From CAZOKZ01 sp964580585 (GTDB lineage: Bacteria; Sumerlaeota; Sumerlaeia; SLMS01; JAHLLQ01), in contig CAZOKZ010000010.1 in assembly GCA_964580585.1 (NCBI GenBank), positions 1 through 64,000 on the forward strand: a stretch of DNA of 64,000 nucleotides, read 5' to 3'. The position numbers and the translations under genes are program-made. The notes beneath the pieces were generated by a model that did not search any database, was not told the origin of the DNA, and saw nothing but the letters and a program-made list of their open reading frames with translations. The first letter of the stretch is position 1. The number at the start of each line of letters is the position of its first letter. Positions 9,601-16,520 of this stretch are shown one piece after another.

Positions 9601-10313
9601 CAGTCCACGCCTGCAAACTGCACAATCGGATCCGCATTCATCTCGATGGCCCGGTTAATCACCTCGTAACCATTCGATGTTGCCACCGTTCCACGAGCGT
9701 ACCCCACATCGCTGGTGCTGACAAATTCAACGCGATGTTCTTTGAAGAAGTCCCGTTGAGTGGCTTCCGACACACCCATGTTGAACTGAACGATGATATT
9801 ATCGGAAGTAGCGATGTAGCGATCGCCAAGCTTGAACACCGGTCCACTGAAAGCGATTTGAGGAATATCCTGAAGATAATCCGCAATGGTGGAATAATTG
9901 GCCTTGGCCGATTCCACGACTGTCGATCCTTCGCGCGCCGTAACCCAATCCAAACGAGCTTCGCTCAGATAGCCTTGGGAAGCCACTTCGCTAAGCAAAT
10001 CGTCGCCCAACGCCTTCATCGCCGCGCTCGCAGAGGAATCCTCGGTCGATTGCTTGCGAATCAATGCCATTTCCGGCACCAGTTCCAGATGCAGCGTTCG
10101 ATCGCCTTCGGGGATGATCAAACTCGCACGGTCCTGATAACCGACATCCTTCGATGCGTGTAATCCGCACGATTTACAATTTCTCTCCGGCCCTTTCGAG
10201 CCCGAATCTTGAGCGTACAGGGGTATCGTCAAACTCACGAGCAAGCCTGCCGTCATTGCGGCGGTCATCAAACTGGCCCACAAGGTTCCCATCGATGGAC
10301 GGGTAATTGCCAT
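6660..10313 (-). CDS. Secreted S8 subtilase with permuted catalytic-motif order and Cys-rich insertion
   Basis: The start is ATG 10313, six bases after AGGAGG; 1217 residues with a signal peptide ending near PLYAQ. A fervidolysin-like propeptide (about 140-235, DNIIVQFN...DPIVQFAGVDW) is followed directly by the serine motif NGTSAAAPMVAG (Ser255). Then comes a Cys-rich segment with many CXXC pairs (about 300-530) and the usual domain end GTGIVNALKAL (about 570). Only after that comes the front half of a subtilase domain: YEWHLDIG, the Asp motif GVIDDGV (Asp644), the His motif DHGTAVAG (His678), the oxyanion NNSWG and IVTTSTN. No second GTS motif follows His678. The order Ser-Asp-His is the reverse of the normal Asp-His-Ser, as expected from circular permutation of the domain. 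The last 370 residues are an unassigned beta-rich tail. Whether it is active is unknown; a local misassembly must be excluded. Confidence 0.85.
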   Translation of the reverse strand: MAITRPSMGTLWASLMTAAMTAGLLVSLTIPLYAQDSGSKGPERNCKSCGLHASKDVGYQDRASLIIPEGDRTLHLELVPEMALIRKQSTEDSSASAAMKALGDDLLSEVASQGYLSEARLDWVTAREGSTVVESAKANYSTIADYLQDIPQIAFSGPVFKLGDRYIATSDNIIVQFNMGVSEATQRDFFKEHRVEFVSTSDVGYARGTVATSNGYEVINRAIEMNADPIVQFAGVDWVGQYTTENYMDDFNGTSAAAPMVAGVAALVLSQDNTLEAEAVIARVKNSGNSVGSVYGDLCLGDCSGTCPPADVGFDYGKVCLRGLILSEDESGNQTVEKICPCQSDVLVDAPADLPVFIDKPGILPDYNDVLTFPEMPDPNQPTNIPFLIADSNGEFVDTRVIGQDEQGNDEIIPGIQFIRCADGDCPSKFNGKCSTCNDGGNRDATFGCVKCQSLDEEGAKVFRTPHEVYGCLRCQDGLDIDPIIGCDRCSDGSVPQLDDLGNPVCPQGETYVTKTIIEDDAFNMEYRPGSSYEDLQLIEDDGSEGPVFNTDVRPYHLFSPYLGTGIVNALKALDPDGVLNPFPYSKTNLAQGDPLYPYEWHLDIGAPYASGPQPDAVENADMDVPEAWWIQQPDPNVIVGVIDDGVAVNHPDLNVVAGLDGQDITILSSQHKSSTDHGTAVAGIIAAEANGIGTVGVAPGLPIVGVRIIEAPREGYSLAQGSSLFNAFKFVVDNGAGVINNSWGIPYTNDPCDDGDDLPPPDSDENGYGLGYFPMLSSEKAGIDYATAFGRGGLGSVIVFAAGNDRALADGYEMLAKDCLNVDLPMSKWWGAGYGKPTREAILAVAASNNVARRIWYSNYGSAIDVAGPSGDFFPDHLNFECAEDIWEGGELGIVTTSTNLLHLGGHDDAFEAVPGYPFGSLGFTGYYDYSGFDYQYLEAYNNTFKGQGILIQTANGSVELHPMISAGPDGVITGVTILQVRDPQRLVTQQIPIVTTGKIKFKRSGTAQFNEKLSSSFTLSGSGSANGISASFSAKGKESFQLLLGNVFDESKHEGYLVKTKVKIDGVGSLKGLGLLYRANTGGSFPDREYGPNVPFTSFLPSNATIYSPTMTNGGGGNTTITGNAAVDWAVGAILGGGQTSVKVKYSDLLKQGSYKAAATNGMFRAKSQGVHTADGSQPFFELIDATHWPEKVQFSTPAVSTKLTNLHSPERPFN

Positions 10314-10780
10314 GTTGATCCTCCTGAATACATCCGGGCGAGATTCTCCGCCTTGGTGCAGAACCCGGATATTCTCAATCCTGTATTCTACCAAGTCTTA
10401 CCTGATAACCAACCTGAGAAGGGTAAAGGGTCAACTGGTTTCCTTCTCGAAAATATCGCGAAACAACCTGCAAACAACGCTTGGGAATTCAGATCAAAAG
10501 ACCACCAAACCCGAGCAGTGTCTAGCAAAGAATTAGTCGATCCCGGCAATTAACCGAGACAATTTATCCTCATCCCCTCGGCGTTTTTACCCCTTCCGAG
10601 CATGTCCGGCGGTGGCTGTGCAAGCCTGCAAGGCGCCATTTGGCCCAGATCGAAGCCGAAACATCCACCACGAAAGGCGGCAAACGCGTTATCGTCGCAA
10701 GGCAACTTACGGACGCCTCCGCCTCTACGCAAGGGATAATTATTTTGGGAGAAATTTCAGCGCACCCACCGCTATGCGAC
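10314..10780. other. Gap with no gene seen (467 bp)
   Basis: This stretch holds the ribosome-binding site and leader of the subtilase and the region downstream of the next exported-protein gene. I see no conserved short gene, no strong hairpin with a T run and no clear promoter. Confidence 0.6.
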
Positions 10781-12781
10781 TTAATCCCCGGCGTTCCGCA
10801 TGATCATGTACAAATTACCAACGCTCGTAATGCCGTTTGTCGGATCATAAACGACTTCGCCCGGCGTATTTTCCATCAACAAGAGTTCCCCACTGGATAA
10901 ACGACTGATCCCCATGTCTCGGGGCATGTTGCTTTTCATCGATACCAGACCGCCACCCAAGTGCCACTCGTCGAAATCGCGATCCGGTCCCACGGACCAG
11001 ACAACGGCAGGTTTGGTATCGCTGATGATATAGGAACAACGTTGTCCCCCGCTGTATTCATCTTTTCGCCAACCGCTGAAAGGATCATCGGGCAAACCGT
11101 TCGGATATCGCGACACAATCTCCGCTCGGGTTTCCGGCACATCATCGGGGTTTGGAAAGGGATACGCTCGCTCGCGCGGCACGTGAATCATCACATCTCC
11201 AGCACTTACGGTCCCATTTGTCGGATCGTAAGCCACCGCCGCGTTTCCGTCTTCTTGGTCCGGGCCCACGCTATAAAGCGTCCACCCCTTTTCGTGGCGG
11301 GGCTCGATGCGCAACCGCTCCCCCGCCAAAGCAAACGGGTCCGGGTCGGCACCTTCGGGGAGCAAAAGCCCGAAATTCTGAGTGTCTTTCGGGTATTCGC
11401 CCGTCCGCAACATCATGTATCGCGCCGCCGTAGCGCTGTGCAGCAACGCCCACCGGGTTTCCGCTACGCGGTTGCGGGTGTTCGCTTCGATATAGTTGAA
11501 GGGATAGCAAGTGCTGACGGGGAAAAAACGATCCTCGCGACCTTGCCACGTTTTGGGCTCGTGCGCCGCTGCCTTCATTTCGCGGTACATAATGTCCAAC
11601 CGAGGCCAGTGGTCGCGAACTTCCTCGTATGACTGAAAGCCGTTTAAAAATATCAATTCCCCAGAGTTTGACAGCATCGACGAGATGGCGATACCAATCA
11701 AATCGTCGATTGTATTGGGCGACGACTTCATCAGAACTGTCGAAAAGCGCTGTATTCCTTCGATTTCCGCCAGTGCCTTGTCGGGAAAACCCATCATCAG
11801 GTAAAAATCGGCGCGAATCTTGGCCAGTTTTGCGTGAACTTGTACGTGCAGGAAACTCGTCACCGCAACGGGGTTGCGCAGCACCAGCAAATCATCGAGC
11901 GGCGTCGCCGAATCGCCATATTGGACGGTGGAAAGGTACGATTGAACGTTTTGAGTCGAGGGGAGGGTCGTCGGGTCGATGTCGGGCCAGAAAACCTCGC
12001 GTCCGCTCTCGATCACGTTCCGGCCTTCCTGGGCCGCTCCCCAGGCAACCAACCATTGATCGTAAAATTCTGGGACGACGGGGAGAAATTTGTCCGGGCT
12101 GGACTTCATTTCCTCGCGATATTTCTCCAGCAACGCCAACACCTTGTCGGCCTTTCGCCTTTTCGCCGCAACATCCAACGCCGTAAGCCGAAACAATGGA
12201 GAATCCGGGTATTGCTCGAGCAAACCATCCGAAATCCGTTCCGCACGGTCCCAATCATCGGTGTTCACCGATTCGATCAATGTCACAAACTCGCGGTCGG
12301 GTACATCGAACCAAATGCCGTCCAAATTGGGGGCATAGTCTGGTAGTTCGGATAAGAAATCAAAAATCTTAGAGGGTGAATCGTAAATTAATTCGCGGTC
12401 AATCTGTTCGGAAAACCTCAATTTACAACTCGCAGACCAATTCCCATCCGAACGTTTTCCCATCACACGAACCCGGGGGATACGCTCCATGCCGTACTTT
12501 TTACTCCATCCTTCAATCGTCGCGACGGCGACTTGCTCATCGGGCAAAGGCATCACCCAGTCTTCGGAATCGTCGTTCACGTTATTAATCGTCGCCACTC
12601 GCTCAATGGTCCATTCACCCGCATCTCCTTGGGCTGTGATCCGATAAACAGTACCGTAAAAACGATCGAAAACGAGAAAATCGACAGGTTGTGCGAAAAG
12701 CATTGTGCCCCCACCCATCGTCGCGCAGACGACAAACAGCAGGGAGAGAAAAAAATAACATTGGCGGGAACGAGTGAGCAT
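10781..12781 (-). CDS. Secreted protein with TPR-like middle and C-terminal YDPTNG motifs
   Basis: 666 residues. The N-terminus MLTRSRQCYFFLSLLFVVC... is a signal peptide ending near MLFAQ. Residues about 145-330 read as helical TPR-like repeats (WDRAERISDGLLEQYPDSPLFRLTALDVA). The C-terminal third has two copies of a motif I associate with pseudopilin-like proteins of Lentisphaerae, Planctomycetes and candidate phyla: YDPTNGTVSAGDVMI and YDPTNGITSVGNLYM, interleaved with TLYSVGPDQEDGN and WSVGPDRDFDEW. The last two resemble the 'WS.GPDG...D' end of GspG-type proteins. No prepilin cleavage site is present, so it is a soluble exported relative rather than a pilin. The ribosome-binding site is weak. 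It lies in a run of exported-protein genes on one strand. Function unknown. Confidence 0.75.
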   Translation of the reverse strand: MLTRSRQCYFFLSLLFVVCATMGGGTMLFAQPVDFLVFDRFYGTVYRITAQGDAGEWTIERVATINNVNDDSEDWVMPLPDEQVAVATIEGWSKKYGMERIPRVRVMGKRSDGNWSASCKLRFSEQIDRELIYDSPSKIFDFLSELPDYAPNLDGIWFDVPDREFVTLIESVNTDDWDRAERISDGLLEQYPDSPLFRLTALDVAAKRRKADKVLALLEKYREEMKSSPDKFLPVVPEFYDQWLVAWGAAQEGRNVIESGREVFWPDIDPTTLPSTQNVQSYLSTVQYGDSATPLDDLLVLRNPVAVTSFLHVQVHAKLAKIRADFYLMMGFPDKALAEIEGIQRFSTVLMKSSPNTIDDLIGIAISSMLSNSGELIFLNGFQSYEEVRDHWPRLDIMYREMKAAAHEPKTWQGREDRFFPVSTCYPFNYIEANTRNRVAETRWALLHSATAARYMMLRTGEYPKDTQNFGLLLPEGADPDPFALAGERLRIEPRHEKGWTLYSVGPDQEDGNAAVAYDPTNGTVSAGDVMIHVPRERAYPFPNPDDVPETRAEIVSRYPNGLPDDPFSGWRKDEYSGGQRCSYIISDTKPAVVWSVGPDRDFDEWHLGGGLVSMKSNMPRDMGISRLSSGELLLMENTPGEVVYDPTNGITSVGNLYMIMRNAGD

Positions 12782-12851
12782 CTACGATACTTTGGTCTCA
12801 ATGTAACTGAACGTCACATAAGATTACTCTCAACGCTGCTATTTATTCACG

Positions 12852-12888
12852 AAAAAGACGAAACGCTCCCTTGCGAGAGCGTTTCGTC
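12852..12888 (-). terminator. Strong intrinsic terminator
   Basis: A perfect 12-bp stem (12857-12868 with 12877-12888, sequence GACGAAACGCTC and its complement) with an 8-base loop. On the minus strand it is followed by five T residues. It ends transcription of the gene with stop at 12916. Confidence 0.93.
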
Positions 12889-12915
12889 AGCTTGCAGCAA
12901 TTTCTTCGTAAACAC

Positions 12916-13926
12916 TCAGTGATTCAGCAACGTTTCGATCACTTTGCGCACGCGGGGATCGGTTTCACGCTCCAGTTGATCCTGGAAAAACCGGCGCGAG
13001 CGGTCTTTATCCGTCGCAAAATACAAGGCATGCAGGCCTCGAATGCGCAGGTCGGCGTTGATGATCTCGTATTGGCCCGGGTCGGAAAGTTCCTGATACA
13101 AAATTTCCTCGGCGCGGGCGCGTTCGATGGGCGAAACGCTATCGAGGCTTTGCGCCAGTTTCAACATGGTTTCTGCCGCCTGAAAGCGCACTTCCACGTT
13201 GTCGGGATATTTTTCCCACGATTCGCGCGCCAGTTCCGACGCCAGTTGCGCGTCGGTCAACATGGCCAAATCCAACCGAACCAGCCACTCGCGGTCGGAA
13301 ATTTCCGAATTGGTCGGCGCGTTCAACAAATCCACCAACTCGGTATCGATCGGGTCTTCGGTGCTGTCGCCTTCAGTTTCCTCGAACAGATATTTCGGGT
13401 CTGTGCGTTCCAGCATAAACGCCCGAAGCTCGGAATCGGTTTCCTGCTCCAACAAAAACGCGAGATTATCGCGCAGTTTGTCCTCGTGCTGAAAATACTC
13501 GATCATATCGAAACGATGTTCAGGTTTCAGCCGCTTGTAGGTTTCCTCCACACCGATTTCTTCGATCAACTGGATGATGAAAATATCGTCGAGATACGGA
13601 TCGTTGATATGTTCGTCCAGGTATTCCTTATAGGCGGGAGACTTGTCTTCCAAGGGTACAGCCGTCGGCTCCGGAGTCGGTTCGCTCGGACGAGGAGTAT
13701 TCCGGGTTTCGACCTTGGTGTTTGTCGATGCTTGTGCGACAGAATTTTTCGGAGGATTGGAGGAGGAGGTGTTTTGAGCGGTTGAATGGGTGGTCGTCGC
13801 CGAAGCATTCGTCGAAGAAGCCGTATCCACAACGGGATTGCTCGACGGACGAAAGAACATCACCAATGCCAGCATCACGATGCCCGCCACCAGAAGTGCT
13901 ATTCCCGCAACATGCTTATTGGTCAT
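12916..13926 (-). CDS. Membrane-anchored protein with Ser/Thr-rich linker and helical repeats
   Basis: 336 residues. One N-terminal transmembrane helix (about 7-25, AGIALLVAGIVMLALVMFF) is followed by a Ser/Thr/Asn/Pro-rich linker (about 27-85) and an acidic helical domain (about 95-336). The helical domain looks like HEAT/TPR repeats, for example VEVRFQAAETMLKLAQ and DLRIRGLHALYFATDKDRSRRFF. The topology is a membrane anchor with an extracytoplasmic repeat domain. A strong intrinsic terminator sits right after the stop. The ATG follows CAGGAA. I do not recognise a named family. Confidence 0.75.
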   Translation of the reverse strand: MTNKHVAGIALLVAGIVMLALVMFFRPSSNPVVDTASSTNASATTTHSTAQNTSSSNPPKNSVAQASTNTKVETRNTPRPSEPTPEPTAVPLEDKSPAYKEYLDEHINDPYLDDIFIIQLIEEIGVEETYKRLKPEHRFDMIEYFQHEDKLRDNLAFLLEQETDSELRAFMLERTDPKYLFEETEGDSTEDPIDTELVDLLNAPTNSEISDREWLVRLDLAMLTDAQLASELARESWEKYPDNVEVRFQAAETMLKLAQSLDSVSPIERARAEEILYQELSDPGQYEIINADLRIRGLHALYFATDKDRSRRFFQDQLERETDPRVRKVIETLLNH

Positions 13927-14067
13927 AAATCAATTCCTGTATTCGAGTTTCGGTGTTTAAAGCAAAGGGGGTCACGAAGCGGCCAACGTTGTAAAGGGGT
14001 TTTCCCTTCCCATTGGTACTATGCTCCACGACCCCGGAACTCTGCCGAAGGTTTGAAACACCCGAAT

Positions 14068-15555
14068 TTACTGGTTCATACTTTCCAGGAAATCCGTGTT
14101 GCTATCCGTTCGTCTCAGCTTATCAAGCAAAAATTCGGCCGCTTCCACCACGTTCAACTCGTGCAATATTTTCCGCAGCAGCCAAATGCGTTGCAGCTTG
14201 TCTTTGCCGATCAGCAACTCTTCCTTGCGCGTGCCCGAACGAATGATATCGATCGCCGGATAAATGCGACGGTCCGAGAGCTTGCGGTCCAGGTTCACTT
14301 CCATGTTGCCGGTGCCCTTGAACTCCTCGAAAATCACTTCGTCCATGCGCGAACCGGTTTCTACCAGCGCCGTGGCGACGATCGTCAGCGATCCGCCTTC
14401 CTCGACATTGCGCGCCGCGCCAAAGAAACGCTTCGGTTTGTGCAACGCGTTGGCGTCGATACCGCCCGAGAGCACTTTGCCCGATGCCGGCGTCACCGTG
14501 TTGTAGGCGCGCGCCAAACGCGTGATCGAATCCAGCAGAATCACGACGTCGCGGCCGTGTTCCACAAGGCGTTTAGCCTTTTCGATGACCATTTCGGCCA
14601 CCTGGACGTGACGGTCGGCGGGTTCGTCGAACGTTGAACTGATCACTTCGCCCTTCACCGTGCGTTCCATGTCGGTGACTTCCTCGGGGCGTTCGTCGAT
14701 CAACAAAACGATCAGGAAAACTTCCGGGTGATTCGATGTAATCGCGTTGGCGATGTCCTGAAGCAACATCGTTTTGCCGGTACGCGGTGGAGCAACGATC
14801 AGAGAACGCTGACCCTTGCCCAACGGTGTCAGCAAATCCATGAAACGCGTCGTCAGTTTGCCTTTGGTCGTTTCCAGGCGCAAACGTTCGTCGGGATAGA
14901 GTGGCGTCAGGTTATCGAAGAGGATTTTTTCGCGCGCGGCTTTGGGCGTCGTGTCATTAATCGTCTCGACTTTCAGCAGCGCAAAGTAACGTTCGCCGTC
15001 TTTGGGCGGGCGAACCGTGCCGGTGATTGTGTCACCTTTACGCAGACCAAAGCGACGAATCTGGGAGGGCGAGACATAAATATCATCGGGCGACCACAGA
15101 TAGTTGTAGCTGGCCGACCGTAAAAAGCCGAAACCGTCGGGTAAAATCTCGAGTACGCCATTGGCGTACATGTGCCCGTTGCGTTTCGACGTCGCGCGCA
15201 GAATCTGGAAAATCAGGTCCTGTTTGCGCATGGCAGCGGCGTTTTCCACGTCCATGCCTTGCGCCATTTCGGACAGTTCCGCAGCCGTCTTGCGCTTTAA
15301 ATCCGCCAGATTGAGGATGATTTTCTCCTCGGAGCCATTGCCTTCGCCGTTTTCTTCGCCGACGTCCTCATAATCTTCGTCGCTGATTCCTCCAATTACA
15401 TCATCGGGATCATAGGGCTTGCCATCGGCATCGAGCGGTAAGGGCTGGTTCGATGGCGATGAAGGCCGACGACGCCGACGCGTCTGTTGCCCAGAACGTT
15501 GGGCGGGAGGTGGGGCGCCGGTTGGCGAAGAAGTCGTGTTTTTCCTGCGTCGCAT
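14068..15555 (-). CDS. rho: Transcription termination factor Rho
   Basis: 495 residues from ATG 15555. An upstream in-frame ATG at 15567 directly abuts GGAGG, which leaves no spacing, so the second ATG (12 bases after GGAGG) is preferred. An Arg/Pro-rich and then acidic N-terminal extension of roughly 70 residues precedes the Rho N-terminal helical domain (NLADLKRKTAAELSEMA). The OB-fold RNA-binding domain (GYGFLRS-like GFGFLRSASYNYLWSPDDIYVS) follows. The RecA-type ATPase has a P-loop PPRTGKT (about 255), Walker B VILLDSITRLARAY (about 335), and the Q/R-loop stretches GGIDANALHKPKRFFGAARN and DRRIYPAIDI. It acts as a hexameric RNA helicase terminating transcription. It is the last gene of polA-coaE-rho. 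The charged N-terminal insertion is longer than in E. coli (419 residues) but common outside proteobacteria. Confidence 0.98.
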   Translation of the reverse strand: MRRRKNTTSSPTGAPPPAQRSGQQTRRRRRPSSPSNQPLPLDADGKPYDPDDVIGGISDEDYEDVGEENGEGNGSEEKIILNLADLKRKTAAELSEMAQGMDVENAAAMRKQDLIFQILRATSKRNGHMYANGVLEILPDGFGFLRSASYNYLWSPDDIYVSPSQIRRFGLRKGDTITGTVRPPKDGERYFALLKVETINDTTPKAAREKILFDNLTPLYPDERLRLETTKGKLTTRFMDLLTPLGKGQRSLIVAPPRTGKTMLLQDIANAITSNHPEVFLIVLLIDERPEEVTDMERTVKGEVISSTFDEPADRHVQVAEMVIEKAKRLVEHGRDVVILLDSITRLARAYNTVTPASGKVLSGGIDANALHKPKRFFGAARNVEEGGSLTIVATALVETGSRMDEVIFEEFKGTGNMEVNLDRKLSDRRIYPAIDIIRSGTRKEELLIGKDKLQRIWLLRKILHELNVVEAAEFLLDKLRRTDSNTDFLESMNQ

Positions 15556-15758
15556 GGGAGATTTCATCCTCCGAAATCAAGAGATGGGTTTGTGTTTTTG
15601 GTTTAGATGGGTTTGAACGAGTTTCGGGGTTCTTTACCAGAATGAAATGGTACTGGATACGTCGAAAAGAAGCACTGGATCACTATTTGGATTCGCTGGA
15701 TGGAAAATACCGGAACGATTATGTCCAACAGAGGAATTTATACACCCTCTGTGGAATT

Positions 15759-16355
15759 TCAACCTGCTGTAAGTTGACGATAGAGGTCTTCAACCGCTTG
15801 GCGCGTGACTTCCCAATCTCCAGAATTATCGATCACAAAATCCGCTCGTCGATTTTTTTCCGCCTGAGGCATCTGGCTGCTCAATCGCGCATCGACTTCT
15901 TCGGCACTCATCCCCCTGTCGCGCATCAACCGTTCGCGTCGCACGTCTTCGCTCACGGTAATGACAAGAACGGCATCACACAACGTTTCGGCCTGTACCT
16001 CGAACAGGAGCGGAATTTCGAGAACGACTAAGGGATGATCCCGATATTCAGCGATCAACTCGCACTCGCGCTGGTGCACACGGGGATGAATGATTTGTTC
16101 CAGACGACGCCGTTTATCCGGATCGGCAAAGACCGTTTGCGCCAGTTTCTGGCGATTCAGGGACCCGTCATCCTTCAGGACGCCGGTTCCAAATTCCTCG
16201 ATAATCTCGGTAAGTGCGGGAGTACCAGGAGCAACAACCTCGCGAGCCAATTCATCTGCCTGGATTGCTATGGCCCCGAGTTGCGCCAAACATTTTACGA
16301 CGCTAGTTTTGCCGCTCCCGATTGAGCCCGTCAAGCCAAGAATCATGCCACGCAT
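15759..16355 (-). CDS. coaE: Dephospho-CoA kinase
   Basis: 198 residues, the normal length for the family. It phosphorylates dephospho-CoA at the 3'-ribose hydroxyl, the last step of coenzyme A synthesis. The P-loop GSIGSGKT (residues 10-17), the DELAREVV motif with its conserved Asp near residue 34, VLEIPLLFE and the LID region RRERLMRDRGMS are all present. An in-frame ATG three codons in (16346) is an alternative start. It sits between polA and rho in the same direction, an arrangement known in other bacteria. No strong ribosome-binding site is visible. Confidence 0.96.
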   Translation of the reverse strand: MRGMILGLTGSIGSGKTSVVKCLAQLGAIAIQADELAREVVAPGTPALTEIIEEFGTGVLKDDGSLNRQKLAQTVFADPDKRRRLEQIIHPRVHQRECELIAEYRDHPLVVLEIPLLFEVQAETLCDAVLVITVSEDVRRERLMRDRGMSAEEVDARLSSQMPQAEKNRRADFVIDNSGDWEVTRQAVEDLYRQLTAG

Positions 16356-16413
16356 CCCGCCAGTATCAATTTCGTGTGAGGTAAAAAAGATCTAAACTTT
16401 CACAACCACAACA

Positions 16414-16469
16414 GGAGAGCGGGTGTCTCGCCCGTTTACTCAATATCGATGGACGGGCAAGATGCCCGT
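16414..16469. repeat. Palindromic 'ACGGGCA..TGCCCGT' element, copy 1
   Basis: Two adjacent hairpins: CGGG...CCCG (16420-16434) and ACGGGCA-AGA-TGCCCGT (16453-16469). The same design, including a flanking GGAGA, recurs at 51494-51558. It lies between polA and coaE and looks like a REP-type intergenic element. Confidence 0.8.
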
Positions 16470-16520
16470 TTCCCATTTAGAAATATCCAAGACGGAAACC
16501 AGGGATTGAAAACGTTCCGA

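Noticed and set aside
9063..10163. 366-codon frame opposite the subtilase propeptide and Ser-motif region
   Set aside because: The minus-strand frame has clear propeptide and GTS motifs; this one has none.
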